The notes: a model not told the origin generated them from the sequence alone. Positions 1 through 11,639 are shown, counted from the first letter of the stretch. The stretch is DNA of 64,000 nucleotides from Anthoceros angustus (GCA_010909165.1 VJWM01000063.1:744001-808000), one strand, 5' to 3'. Program-made: numbers and translations.

Positions 1-1275
1 CTCATCATCTTCAAGCCACACTCCATGCTCACACTTACTCTTGTAAGCATCTCGCCCATGTTCAACTCACCTATCCCGGCGTGAAGAGCTATTCCAAAAC
101 AAACTCACTTAACCCAGTGGCTCAAACTTTTGCGTTCCACAGCAAGCACCTATGCAGTGAAGATGCAATAGCTCATCATCCATGTGAACCTTTTCATCCT
201 AGCCATCAACCTGAGGGAGAGACACCAACTCAAGGAGTATCAACATAACGGTCATACGAAGATTGAGAGCTTACAACGCGATCAGGACTCTGCACCCTTG
301 GCTACGAGGAAGGAGACTAATTTCCATTCTGCTAACATGTCACGTCTGTGGGGGAGTATAGGAACATATAAACATCTCCTGTTAGCAGAGTCGTTAGCCA
401 GCATGGCAATTAGGGATACACACCGCTTGGAGGAAATTCACACCTCTTCACCAAGAGGCAGCATGCCGCATAAGACTGATTGTGTGCCCACTCTTAAGCT
501 TGAAAAACAATTTCTTCCTTCCATCTAAAAATTGATCCCGACATGTCTGATTTTACATATTTGGTGATACATTCGAAGAGCCCTTCTGAGATACCTACGA
601 GCTTGCAAAAATAGTTCTCCTCGTCAGTTGTCAACTCCACAACAACGACTCAATGTCTACCTTGCCTGAAAAAATTCATTGGCCTCAGAACTTTGTACTC
701 TACGCTTATCTTGGACAAGCTTCAAATTATGCTTATTTTAGGCAAGGTTATTGTACTTTTCTTAGGCAAGCTTCAAATTATTAGGATCCTAACTATGAAG
801 AGATTAGAAACACACGCCTCACAACTAGTACATCTCAAGTCAGAACACTTGCTTAGGCCTGCACTTCCCCCAATGACTTGAATTGAACATTTGCATTATT
901 TATTGAGCATCAAAGCCCATGTCCTCATCCTTTAGTAGCTGTGTAAAGGACTCGGGTTCTTGCTGCGTAGCTAGCAATATTCTCACCCACTTTCTCTTTC
1001 CTACACTTCAATTTCTCCTTTCAAAACATACATTTCATAGTTTTGATAAATAGTATATATGATATATTTTATCAGATTAAAAAACTTATTATGAGATATA
1101 ATGATCTAATTATTATTTAGAATATGTCATCATTCCAGCAATCATTTTTATTCAAGTGCTACATAAAGGTGACTCGCTACTTGCTGGGATGTCATACACT
1201 ATATTACAAAAAAATACTTGATGAAGATTTTTACTCTATCTAAAAATAATGTATATTTGAAAACACTAGTTTTCT
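1..1275. other. Intergenic, no gene seen
   Basis: This stretch holds only short open frames with no family resemblance that I recognise on either strand. It becomes AT-rich after about 1 kb, where it runs into the 3' side of the minus-strand BAH-PHD gene. No repeat array or RNA gene was seen. Confidence 0.6.
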
Positions 1276-2494
1276 CTACGAAATATGCTTTTTAGGACAA
1301 TTGGAACAAAAAAAATGTTCCAACCGTTCGATTTCCTCTAGTGTCATATGAATACATTTGGGGTGAAACCTGTGTGTACCTCAAGAGGTAAATAATGTTA
1401 CTTTCAAGAGAGAGGCGTGTTTCAAAAAGAGAATAAAAAGGTCACATTCTCTGCTATATAAAAATTTTATCAGTATTGAACAGCTATAACTTACCATTCT
1501 TTACATTGCTCACATTGTACCATCAAATCATCAGGATTGTATGGCATTTCACACTGACAAGTTCTGTAAAACAATGTGATTAGTAGTGCTGGAAAACAAT
1601 GTCATATCAAATGATACATAGAGGTGGAAAAACAATGCGATATCAAATGATAGATATAAGTCGGAACATGTTTTGTAAAGCAATGCAATCAGTGGTGCAG
1701 GAAAAAAATCGATATCAAATGATAGATATAGGTAAAAAATAATTCTTACACGGTCACAGTGTCTGGCATAAATGTTCTATCTTTGCATTTGTAATTAAAC
1801 CGACAGAAGAAATCGTCGAAGTTCGCCTCTTTTAGCTTTGAGTAGTTTTTTAATGTGTGGACTTTGCACTTGTCCTCAACGGTGGCTGCACTAGATGTTT
1901 GATAATGATCTGACAAGAACAATTCTTTTGCGCCATGAAAAGAGTGTCTTCCACTTTCCAAGTCTTCGGGACGATAGTACCATTGAACTTCCAGTAACAC
2001 ATTATCATTATTATGTTGAGCATTCGCAGGAGCTGTTATTTTTTCTATCCTTCCAATATATACTGGTGTTGTTACTTTTGGAGGTCGGAACATCACATCA
2101 TCTCCAGCTGCTCATAACAATAAATATACCATAAATGAAGCTTTTATTTTACTTTTAAAAATATATGTATAATAGATTTTTTAAACAGTAGATAGAAGAC
2201 ATTGAAAAATTGTGCTCAAATAAGCTCATCCAAGAACTAAACCCTCTTTCGATCTTGAATCTACACCCATTACCCATGCTTGAGAAATGAGCTAGCTACC
2301 CACGAATAGATGTAATTAAAGTATTTTTGAATTCATGTAACACACACTTCAGCTTCAATTTTAATGTAACTAAAGAAGTGAGAACAATGTTACCTACCTT
2401 TAATAATCTTATCCTCCTTGATAGGATATGTTTCTAAGGTGACTTCTTCACGTGCATTTTTCATAATAGTTTTCTTTGTTGAGTGCTTTCCCAT
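1276..2494 (-). CDS. BAH-PHD chromatin reader, EBS/SHL-like, 4 exons
   Basis: Small chromatin reader of the EBS/SHORT LIFE family, which binds methylated histone H3 tails in the nucleus through a BAH domain followed by a PHD finger. The exons read from the minus strand are 2494-2398 (ATG), 2107-1750 (BAH), 1563-1495 and 1369-1276 (PHD). All junctions are GT-AG and the phases close to 618 nt, that is 205 aa and a TAG stop. The BAH exon carries VQWYYRPEDLESGRHSFHGA and ELFLSDHY, hallmark family strings. The PHD exons carry CQCEMPYNPDDLMVQC, then WFHPKCI and FFCSNC. The protein stops soon after the last PHD cysteine pair. It is more diverged than the paralogue at 10.3-11.4 kb. An MSH1 relic lies head to head upstream. 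The family call rests on remembered sequences; the gene structure is read directly. Confidence 0.88.
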
Positions 2495-2849
2495 AATATT
2501 AGGAAGAATGATAGCCAGTAGTTTTGAATATCTGATACAAGTGCCTCACTGTAAAATAATTTTGTACTCCTGCATAATCAAGAAATATTAGTTTTCAGAA
2601 AATATATCAAATTATATTTAAACAATAAAATAATATATATAATTTCATCCAAAGGAAGAAGATTATGTGGACCTCTAACATGCCATAGAAATGAATGGTG
2701 GATAAGTGTTCAAGCCAAGTCTATAAAATAAACGGAGAGAAGGGGACGTAAGGTTAAATAGGTAGTCTGCATGAGCCAACTTAAGAAGAATTTAAGCTAT
2801 TATTCCAAGAAGTTAATCGACAAAATTTCCGATCACGCTTCCGCTTCTC

Positions 2850-3665
2850 ACACTGGAGCTGGAAAGTCGAGTCTTCAGAGTTCTATTTGCGCAGCTACTT
2901 TATTAGCTAAATTGTGGACTGATGGTGCCAGATAGTCTAGAGCAGCAGTCGTTCGCCACTGTGATGACATCGTGCTTCGTATGATTTCACATGACAGTCC
3001 AGCAGATGATGAAGTGCTTTTCAATTGAGATGGCAGAGCTCCCTAGCATTCTTGTGGAGGCGACGGGACAGAGCTTGGTTATGGCCGATGAGATGTGTGA
3101 AGGCACAGCAGTTCAAAAGGCGAACTTTCATAGCGGCTATTTGTGATTAAGCATCTCGACCACATTGGATGCATGGGTGTCGTTTCCATCCATTTACATG
3201 CCCCTCTGAGTCTTGAACTTAATGTAAAAGACGACGTGCGTCCGGAAAGCCATGGGAACTACGGTTGTGCAGGGTCAAGTGAGGCCTACTTGGAAACTTG
3301 TGGATGGAAGTTGGATGGAGATTCTAGGATTGGAGATAGCAAGGAAGGAGGGAGTTCTCGACAAGGCGATTGCCAGAGCCGGGGCATTGTTCGAAGAGCA
3401 GCAGCAGAAAAACTTTGGTACAGAAATTGCAAAGCCTGAGCAAAAACATGTGGAAAGGTAGCTTAGGTCCTTTGCAGCTCTTGATCCAGTCGAAAATTTC
3501 AAAGCTCTGCAGCACGCTCCATTCATGTACTTGACTGTGGAAAACGAGAGTGTGGCCCGGGAAATGGAAACCGTCTTAATTCATCGGCTGCCGCAACTGG
3601 GACTGACACTGGTGAACAAGGCAGATCAACACCACCGCCATTTTGGAACTGGTAGACGGCTCGTT
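2850..3665 (+). pseudogene. MSH1 (plant organellar MutS homologue) 3' relic
   Basis: Decayed, intron-free copy of the C-terminal part of plant MSH1, the organelle-targeted MutS homologue that suppresses mitochondrial and plastid recombination. In translation one sees a Walker A remnant (TGAGKSSLQSSICAATLLAK), then SHDSPAD, a Walker B region (SLVMADEM), HLDHIGCMGVVS and VQGQVRPTWKLVDG in different frames. Finally, after about 3500, the tail of the GIY-YIG domain appears (APFMYLTVENESVAREMET, then NKADQHHRHFGTG). Stops (for example TAG near 2935) and several frameshifts break it. The start of the GIY-YIG domain is missing here. Lack of introns suggests a retroposed origin or fused exons. It faces away from the BAH-PHD gene, an arrangement repeated twice more in the window. 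Confidence 0.8.
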
Positions 3666-4090
3666 TTGCCCTGCATTCTCTGCACTTTCTTTGCAGATCT
3701 TCTCTTTCTTCCTTCTCTTTTCTGTCTGGTGATGAAGATGATAGATGAGTGAGAACAATGGAGCCGTCCAGGATACGCGGTTTGCATCAAACTGTCTGCC
3801 ATCTGGAGGTGGAGGTCCGGTCCCTGAAACGTGTTTTAAGTAAAGCATTTTGGGCTCCTCCCCGTAACACGAGCCGAAGACGTCACTAATTATTTGAGGC
3901 AGCAGCAGCTTAAGACTCCCTGTGTTATTCCAAATGGCCAGCAAATTGCCCTAAAATTTACAACGCGGAGCGCGGAGAGCCATGTACGGAAAGGGGAGAG
4001 TTATGAAGCCGTGGCGTGAAAATGTTGGATTTTTAGGGAAATCTTCCTTACATTAATTAATTTTTTTGTACGCCGTAGACGATCAGCTCC
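3666..4090. other. Gap between MSH1 relic and tRNA
   Basis: I see no gene here. The open frames on either strand are low-complexity or shadows of the relic. Sequence just before 4091 is AT-rich, as is usual upstream of a plant tRNA gene. Confidence 0.5.
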
Positions 4091-4163
4091 GGCCGCGTGG
4101 CCCAATGGATAAGGCGCTGGTCTACGAAACCAGAGATTCTGGGTTCGATCCCCAGCGTGGTCG
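4091..4163 (+). tRNA. tRNA-Arg (anticodon ACG)
   Basis: A complete 73-nt cloverleaf without intron. The acceptor stem GGCCGCG pairs with CGTGGTC through canonical and G-U pairs. The D arm reads TGGCCCAATGGATAAGGCG. The anticodon arm CTGGT-CTACGAA-ACCAG gives anticodon ACG (arginine, CGU). The T arm CTGGGTTCGATCCCCAG is perfect. It is followed by a short T run (TTTTC near 4177) suited to Pol III termination. No CCA is encoded, as expected for a nuclear gene. Confidence 0.96.
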
Positions 4164-4354
4164 GCTCGCGCAGGTGAATTTTCAGCGCAAGTGCATTTTT
4201 TATAGTCCATTCAACTTTGGAATTTTTCTGCACACAGCAGTAGTTGAGATGCCAATGGCTGGGCTAGGTATGTGTGTCGGGCCCCCGGAGTAAGTTGCCC
4301 GGGAATGGTGGGCTAGTGGATGTGGGCTAGGTATGTGTGTCGTGCCCCGGGCTA

Positions 4355-5095
4355 GTACAAGTTGTTAAGTACCAAGTCCCATGACGGAAATCCGTCCTTA
4401 GTGGACTTAAATAAAATTCTTCTTCTTCTTCTTCTAGTGGATGTGGGCTAGGTATGTGTGTCGTGATCCGTCCTTAGTGGACTTAAATAAAATTCTTCTT
4501 CTTCTTCTTCTAGTGGATGTGGGCTAGGTATGTGTGTCGTGCCCCGGAGTAAGTTGCCTGGGATAGTTACTTCATGAGTCCATGACGTGCCCCGGAGTAA
4601 GTTGCCTGGGATAGTTACTCCATGAGTCCATGACGTGCCCCGGAGTAAGTTGCCTGGGATAGTTACTCCATGAGTCCATGAGTATGGAGTAAGTTGCCTG
4701 GGATAGTTTACTCCATGACCAAGCAAGTTGCCCAGAGAAGAAGAAGAATTTTATTTAAGTCAGAAATTTATTTAAGTCTAATTTTATTTAAGTCAGAAAT
4801 TTATTTAAATCCAATTTTATTTAAGTCATAAATTTATTTAAGTCTAATTTTATTCATAAATTTATTTAATTCCAATTTTATTTAAGTCAAAAAATTATTT
4901 AAGTCCATTAACAATAAGATTTCTATCATGGGACTTGGTACTTAACAACTTGTACCACATGGTGTGCCTAGCTACTTGCACCAAGGGCATCTATTTTCTT
5001 TAGGCACCCCATCTAAGTAAGAAGAATTTTATTGAAGTCCACTAAGGACGGATTTCCATTATGGGACTTGGGACTTGGTACTTAACAACTTGTAC
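4355..5095. repeat. Inverted-repeat element with (TTC)n arms
   Basis: About 80 bp at 4355-4435 (GTACAAGTTGTTAAGTACCA ... TTCTTCTTCTT) recur almost perfectly in inverse orientation at 5019-5095. A partial, degenerate inverse copy spans about 4733-4965, with repeated AATTTATTTAAGTC words between. The tract could fold on itself, which fits a foldback or MITE-like non-autonomous element or nested insertions. No coding capacity is seen. Target-site duplications were not established. Confidence 0.6.
4539..4720. repeat. 48-bp tandem repeat
   Basis: The unit beginning GTGCCCCGGAGTAAGTTGCC starts at 4539, 4587 and 4635, followed by a partial unit. The period is 48 bp with near-identity. Related shorter fragments occur at 4265-4345. 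The array lies inside the inverted-repeat element. Confidence 0.85.
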
Positions 5096-5280
5096 CATGG
5101 TGTGCCTAAGCTACATGCACCAAAGGACATCCATTCCCTTTAGGTAAAGTACCGATCTAAGCGCAGGATGCTTAATAAGCACGTTCTTATAAATGTGTGT
5201 TCATTTAGCCTAAGCTATTTAAGGAACCGAGCCCCATTCGGTTCTCATTCATGCCGCCATGGATGTCCTTAGTGCACTTA

Positions 5281-5575
5281 CAATAAATCTATTTGTTTGT
5301 TTGTTCTTTTACTTTATGTACATCGTCTCACAAACACCTTGTCTGTTGCCTTGTTTGTTTGTTTGTTTGTCTCACAAACACCTTGTCTGTTGCCTTGTTT
5401 GTTTGTTTGTTTGTCTCACAAACACCTTGTCTGTTGCCTTGTTTGTTTGTTTGTTTGTCTCACAAACACCTTGTCTGTTGCCTTGTTTGTTTGTTTGTTT
5501 GTTTGTTTGTTTGTTTGTTTGTTTGTTTGTTTGTTTGTTTGTTCTTCTACTCTATGTACATCGTCTAACAAACAC
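5281..5575. repeat. (GTTT)n with ~44-bp tandem units
   Basis: Four copies of a roughly 44-bp unit starting CTCACAAACACCTTGTCTGT begin near 5328, 5372, 5415 and 5459, linked by GTTT runs and ending in a long GTTT microsatellite. The open frames across it are cysteine/valine/leucine artefacts of the repeat. An AATAAA-containing segment just upstream (about 5282) may be the 3' end of a mobile element. Confidence 0.9.
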
Positions 5576-6412
5576 CTTGTCCGTTGCTTTGGACATACTC
5601 TAGTAAGAAAGAAAAGTGTAAGCTGAAGGACTTAACTCTCTTACTAATTTGCACACTGCTAGAATGTTAGGACTCAAAACTTAGAGCATGTTTTTGTTTC
5701 TCAAGCTTCTGGTCCTTGCTCAGCAATCATATCCCTAGGAATTGGGGATCTTGACCCTTTTTTGTATCTTTTTTTTCTTGTCCCTTGCACAATCACTAAC
5801 ACTTTGGAGGTTGCGTCTAGCCCCGTCATTTGCTCACTTTCAATAGACATTAAGGAAGGAGAAGAAGAAAAATTCTATTATAATCTACACCGTACAAACA
5901 CAATTAGGTCCGAATATGTAGTATCCGTGAAGAAACGCAGCCCATTAGAAGTTAGAATGTATAATCTTTCAATTTATTTATTTTTTACTTTCTATTTTAA
6001 AATGATTGGATGTACCTTTGAATCTGAAAGATTTCAAAGTTTTATATTTTTATCACATTTTACATCAAGATGTTTGAAATGTATAGGTATAAGGAAAGCG
6101 AAAAGAAATAAATTTTAGTGGCTACAAGACATTGAAAAACTTATTTTCGGGATAAAACCATTCGAGGAAGAACTAAACTTCCTATCAATTCTAAATATAC
6201 ATGTGGAATGAGCTAGTTTGCCTTTGGATTCATGTATTCAAAGTATTCTTGAATTGATGTTACATAACATGTGTCCGCCTATCATTTTTTAATAGCATAG
6301 GTTAGCAAGTAGAATGAACTAGATGCCTTTGGATAATTGTATTCTTAAATAATGTAACATGGCATGCTTACACTTCAATATAGCAATATAAGCAACGGTT
6401 GAGAACAACGCA

Positions 6413-6460
6413 CCTTTGATGATCTTATCCTCTGTGATGGTATATCTTCCTAAGATTATT
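6413..6460 (-). pseudogene. BAH-PHD exon-1 remnant (copy A)
   Basis: The minus strand encodes GRYTITEDKIIK followed by a GT donor. This matches the end of exon 1 of the two intact BAH-PHD genes (LETYPIKEDKIIK and LETYAVKKDKIIK) at the same splice position. I found no BAH or PHD exon downstream, so the rest of the gene is lost. The same remnant lies in copy B near 8314-8360. Confidence 0.6.
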
Positions 6461-6839
6461 GCTCAAAGCTTTTTTCTCTTAATAAAAAGAAAACTCATAG
6501 TTGGTAGTTTCAGCTCTAGAATACAAATGACCTCCTACATAATGCTTTTTCACACATGTACAATCAAGTTTCAAAAAATAGGCATAAACATGTAAAAATA
6601 AATACACGACGAGTGTTCAAGCCAAGATGAACAGGACAAGGGGACCTAAAGTTATACATGTATGCAACATGAGTATTATTATTAGAAGACCGAGAATCTC
6701 GCATAAAAGGCCTCAAGGGAGGTCGGCCTAGATATTGGGCGATGACAAAACAAAAAACAAAAAGAAAGAAAGAATGAGACCCAATTGGTGCACTCTTCCT
6801 ATGACTATTCTATCATGTAGTATCCAAAGAGCAACCTTC

Positions 6840-7400
6840 AAAGAAGTTAAACTATTAATCCAAGAAGCTAGTCTAAACTCAAGTTTCCCGAGCACGTGCA
6901 AAGTCGAGACATCTATTCGCACAACTACATTATTGGCTAATTATGCGCTGATGGTGCTAGCTAGAGCTGCATTTCCTCACTATGATGCTGTCATGTTTCG
7001 CATGATTTCACAGGTTAGTCCAGCAGATGCTAAAAGTGCTTTTCCCATAGAGATGTCATAGCTCCGTAGGATTCTTGTGGAGGCAACGGGACATAGCTCA
7101 ATGTGGCAAATGAGATATGTTAAATGGAACTTTGATAGCAGCTAGTGTGATTGAGCATCTCGAAAACATTGGATGCATGGGTGTCCTTTCCACCCATTGA
7201 CATGGCCTCTCCAGATCTTCAACTCAATGTAAATGACGTCGTGCGGAAAGCCATGGGAACTCCAGTCATGCAGGGTCAAGTGAGGTGATTGCCAAAGCCA
7301 AGGCATTGTTCAAAGAGCAGTAGCAGAAGCAATTTGGTGCAGAAATTGCAAAGCGTGTGCATTAACATATGGAAAGTTTGCTTAGGTCCTTTGTAGCTCA
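6840..7400 (+). pseudogene. MSH1 MutS-ATPase relic (copy A)
   Basis: Degenerate MSH1 sequence parallel to the relic at 2850-3665. Recognisable pieces are TTTLLANYALMVLARAAFPH, then SPADAKSAFPIEMS, a stop, LRRILVEATG, and further fragments in shifted frames up to about 7390. The Walker A lysine region has decayed. The copy ends at the duplication junction before the GIY-YIG part. Confidence 0.65.
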
Positions 7401-7664
7401 TAATTCAGTAGAGACCTAGAATCTTGTGGGAACCAGGATCACAGGAAACAGCCTTGGCCAAGACTTGGCCAATAGCAGCTCTCACAGCTTAGCGGAAATG
7501 GATCGGGAGACACAGGTAAGCTTGTTACCAGTAGGCTTGGATAATGAACAATATGGTTGCTCAATGCTCAAAGGGGAATTCCGTAAGATTATATTCTCAG
7601 CAGGCGCATGTTCTAGATCCCATTAGAAGGTTCAAAGATTTCTCACAATAGATAACGTGCAAGA

Positions 7665-9556
7665 GACCCTTTTTGTATCTTTTTTCTTGTCCTTGCACAA
7701 TCACTAACACTTTGGAGGTTGCGCTCAGCCCCGCCATTTGCTCACTTTCAATAGACATTAAGGAAGGAGAAGAAGAAAAATTCTATTATAATCTACACCG
7801 TACAAAACACAATTAGGTCCGAATATGTAGTATCCGTGAAGAAAGCAGCATTAGAAGTTAGAATGTATAATCTTTCAATTTATTTATTTTTACTTTCATT
7901 TTTAAAATGATTGGATGTACCTTTGAATCGAAAGATTTCAAAGTTTTATATTTTTATCACATTTTACATCAAGATGTTTGAAATGTATAGGTATAAGGAA
8001 AGCGAAAAGAAATAAAATTTTAGTGGCTACAAGACATTGAAAACTTATTTCGGGATAAAACCATTCGAGGAAGAACTAAACTTCCTATCAATTCTAAATA
8101 TACATGTGGAATGAGCTAGTTTGCCTTTGGATTCATGTATTCAAAGTATTCTTGAATTGATGTTACATAACATGTGTCCGCCTATCATTTTTAATAGCAT
8201 AGGTTAGCAAGTAGAATGAACTAGATGCCTTTGGATAATTGTATTCTTAAATAATGTAACATGGCATGCTTACACTTCAATATAGCAATATAAGCAACGT
8301 TGAGAACAACGCACCTTTGATGATCTTATCCTCTGATGGTATATCTTCCTAAGATTATTGCTCAAAGCTTTTTCTCTTAATAAAAGAAAACTCATAGTTG
8401 GTAGTTTCAGCTCTAGAATACAAATGACCTCCTACATAATGCTTTTTCACACATGTACAATCAAGTTTCAAAAAATAGGCATAAACATGTAAAAATAAAT
8501 ACACGACGAGTGTTCAAGCCAAGATGAACAGGACAAGGGGACCTAAAGTTATACATGTATGCAACATGAGTATTATTATTAGAAGACCGAGAATCTCGCA
8601 TAAAAGGCCTCGCTCAAGGGAGGTCGGCGCGCCTAGATATTGGGCGATGACAAAAACAAAAAAAAAACAAAAAAGAAAGAAAGAATGAGACCCAATTGGT
8701 GCACTCTTCCTATGACTATTCTATCATGTAGTATCCAAAGAGCAACCTTCAAAGAAGTTAAACTATTAATCCAAGAAGCTAGTCTAAACTCAAGTTTCCC
8801 GAGCACGTGCAAAGTCGAGACATCTATTCGCACAACTACATTATTGGCTAATTATGCGATGGTGCTAGCTAGAGCATTTCCTCACTATGATGTCATGTTT
8901 CGCATGATTTCAGTTAGTCCAAATAGATGCTAAAAGTGCTTTTCCCATAGAGATGTCATAGCTCCGTAGGATTCTTGTGGAGGCAACGGGACATAGCTCA
9001 ATGTGGCAAATGAGATATGTTAAATGGAACTTTGATAGCAGCTAGTGTGATTGAGCATCTCGAAAACATTGGATGCATGGGTGTCCTTTCCACCCATTGA
9101 CATGGCCTCTCCAGATCTTCAACTCAATGTAAATGACGCCGTATGAAAGCCATGGGAACTCCAAATATGCGGTCAAGTGAGGTGATTGCCAAAGCCAAGG
9201 CATTGTTCAAAGAGCGTGCGACAATTTGGTGCAGAAATTGCAAAGCGTGTGCATTAACATATGGAAAGTTTGCTTAGGTCCTTTGTAGCTCATAATTCAG
9301 TAGAGACCTAGAATCTTGTGGGAACCAGGATCACAGGAAACAGCCTTGGCCAAGACTTGGCCAATAGCAGCTCTCACAGCTTAGCGGAAATGGATCGGGA
9401 GACACAGGTAAGCTTGTTACCAGTAGGCTTGGATAATGAACAATATGGTTGCTCAATGCTCAAAGGGGAATTCCGTAAGATTATATTCTCAGCAGGCGCA
9501 TGTTCTAGATCCCATTAGAAGGTTCAAAGATTTCTCACAATAGATAACGTGCAAGA
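7665..9556. repeat. Tandem duplication 1, copy B
   Basis: Second direct copy of 5753-7664, about 20 bp shorter. Differences are mostly single-base losses in homopolymers and clean losses of CTG or CAG triplets. Sequence after 9556 is unique and continues the MSH1 relic, so copy B is joined to the natural right flank. Confidence 0.9.
8314..8360 (-). pseudogene. BAH-PHD exon-1 remnant (copy B)
   Basis: This is the counterpart of the copy A remnant, still ending in the EDKIIK codons and a GT donor but with a 2-bp loss within the exon piece. No further BAH-PHD exon is seen. Confidence 0.5.
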
Positions 9557-9795
9557 GACTGTTGAAGCCACTTGCTTGAGTAAGCTGGAAGAACTCAGCC
9601 CACAAGATTCATGCTCGAAGTGTAGACTGCTTCGGGCTTGCCAAAGGCCCTTGCCAGACACAACTAGAAACTCGTGCGTGGATATGCAGCTTAGGCCAGA
9701 TGCCAGACACAACTAGACACTCGTGCGTGTATATGCTGCTTAGACCAGATGGGAAGTTCTATCAAGGTTCTATCAAGGTCAAGCCATTCAAAGTC
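8760..9795 (+). pseudogene. MSH1 relic with start of GIY-YIG domain (copy B)
   Basis: The MSH1 relic of copy B continues past the duplication into unique sequence. At about 9703-9770 it reads TRHSCVYMLLRPDGKFYQG, which matches the start of the MSH1 GIY-YIG nuclease-like domain (family form: SCVYV-LRPD-KLYVG). The same 49 bp are present just before (from 9653), giving TRNSCVDMQLRPD, a small tandem duplication that shifts frame. The relic therefore preserves the domain half that is missing at 3.5 kb. Stops and frameshifts show that it is dead. Confidence 0.65.
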
Positions 9796-10334
9796 ATCTA
9801 GTTATGGTTTGGTATGAGGTATTGGAAGAAATGGAGTATAGATTTTGTCAAGAACCCTTGATCCTAAGCTTATAAAGCTTTACTTCCTTCCACAACTTTA
9901 GGTACAAGATTATCAAAAAGCTCCATAATTGAAAGGCTTTAGATTCCTCCACAATAGAAAAGCTTTTGAATCCTCCACAATAGCAAATTTGTTAAACATC
10001 TTTGTAATACATGAACAAACTCAACAAGACATGTGTAAGGAGCAGTACAAATCCAAAACAGCAAAATACACAAGACAAATATTTATCTATTTACCATACT
10101 CATAAACTAAATAAAATTTGGTAAACTACTAGGTAAGTAAGAAATGTATTTAGAACACATGAAACATTTCCCTTTCCAAAAGAAGGCATTGTACTAAACA
10201 TTGGCCATACAAGTCAAGTTGAGTTTACTCGGAACATCAAATCAATAGTTTATAAAAGTAAATGATGATTACTTTTTATTGTTTAAATATTATATCTAAA
10301 TTATACTTGAAAACACTAATCCTATCTACAAGGT
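9796..10334. other. AT-rich gap
   Basis: AT-rich sequence with no gene seen. It leads into the 3' end of the minus-strand BAH-PHD gene. Short internal repeats occur (GCTTT-AGATTCCTCCACAATAG-type words at 9930-9985). Confidence 0.5.
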
Positions 10335-11439
10335 TTACAAATAAGGACAGTCGGGACAAGAAAACTGTTGCAAGCTAGTGATCTTCTCTGGAGTAGTATG
10401 AATGCACTTGGGGTGAAACCTGTATAAGGCTCAAAAGGTAAGCCACGTACGTTGAAGAGTGTGACATGTTTTAAAAGTAGAATCTAAAAATTTTATAAAT
10501 ATAATAGCATATCATTGTATGGCATTGGTAATGAACAAGTAGAGCTTACCAATCTTTACATTGCCAACATTGCACCATCAAATCATCAGGGTTGTATGGC
10601 ATTTCACATTTACAATATCTGTAAAACAATGAGATTAGTAGTGCTAAAAAAAGAACGTGAGCTCCAATGACACATATAGATTAAAACTACGTGAGCTCCA
10701 ATGACACATAAAGATTAAAACTCATTCTTACACTGCCACACGGTCTGGCGTAAATGTTCCAGCTGCCGCTTTGTATTCAAATCGACAAAAAAAATCATCA
10801 GGGCCCTCGTGCTTTAGCTGAGTGTAGTCTCTAAATGTGTGAACTTTGCACTTGTTCTCAACAGCCGCTGGACTGCATTCGTCATAATGATCTGACAAGA
10901 ACAATTCTCTGGAGCCGTGAAATTGACGCCTTCCACCATGAGACTCTTCTGGACGATAGTACCATCGAACTTTCAAAATAACATTATCCAGAGCATCCAC
11001 TTCTATTCGTTCTATCCTTGCTATGTAAACTGGGATTGTTGAATCCGGAGGTTGTAGTGTCACACAGTCCCCAGCTGCAACAATAAATAATCAATAAAAA
11101 GCTTTTATTTTACTTTTAAAAATAACTATGTTTGAAAATGAGGAAAAGACATAAAGTTTAGAAGCTCAAAGACATTGAAAACGTTTTGCTCAAGATAGGA
11201 CAGCTCAAGGTAATACTCAACCTCCTTTCAATCTTGAATCTGCATCCATTACCTTTGCTTGAGAAATGAGGTAGCTGCCGGTGAATAGATGTATCAATGT
11301 ATTCTTGAATTCATGTAACATATGCTTCCGGTTCTATACAACAATGTAACCAAAGAAGTGAGAACAACGCACCTTTGATGATCTTATCCTTCTTGACAGC
11401 ATATGTTTCCAAGATTACATTTCCACGTTTCTTTCCCAT
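10335..11439 (-). CDS. BAH-PHD chromatin reader, EBS/SHL-like, 4 exons
   Basis: Intact paralogue of the gene at 1.3-2.5 kb and closer to the family consensus. Exons on the minus strand are 11439-11373, 11074-10732, 10618-10550 and 10419-10335. GT-AG junctions and phases close to 564 nt, giving 187 aa and a TAA stop. The BAH exon shows VRWYYRPEESHGGRRQFHG, ELFLSDHYDE, KCKVHTF and FTPDRVAV. The PHD exons show YCKCEMPYNPDDLMVQC, then WFHPKCI and FSCPDC. Both intact genes share exon boundaries exactly. The expected role is binding of methylated H3 in transcriptional repression, known for EBS and SHL of flowering plants; function here is inferred. The C-terminus is short, ending just after the PHD. 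Confidence 0.92.
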
Positions 11440-11639
11440 GATAGTAGGAAGAATGATAGCTATGGAGTTGAGGATACAAGTTGCTCACTTCAAAATGCTT
11501 TTGCACACCTGCATAATCAAGAAAGATTAGCTTCAAGAAAGACTAGTTTCAAGAAATATATACTCTAAGTAATAATAAATTAAATATTATCTAGGTATAT
11601 GCAACTTTGGCATCCTAGAAGAGAAAGCTTACATGGGCG

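Larger units (their letters stand above)
5753..7664. repeat. Tandem duplication 1, copy A
   Basis: First of two direct copies. The second follows immediately at 7665. The only sequence shared across the outer edges is GAC. Copy A keeps longer homopolymers and CTG/CAG triplets that are missing in copy B. It holds a BAH-PHD exon remnant and an MSH1 relic. Confidence 0.9.

Noticed and set aside
184-528. 114-codon plus-strand ORF
   Set aside because: No domain and no supporting context; the reverse strand gave no better signal. Probably chance.
5259-5626. Three overlapping Cys/Val/Leu-rich ORFs
   Set aside because: They are translations of the GTTT microsatellite and its 44-bp units in three frames.
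6728-6922. Minus-strand ORF repeated at 8633-8833
   Set aside because: It lies opposite the MSH1 relic and is conserved only because the whole block is duplicated.
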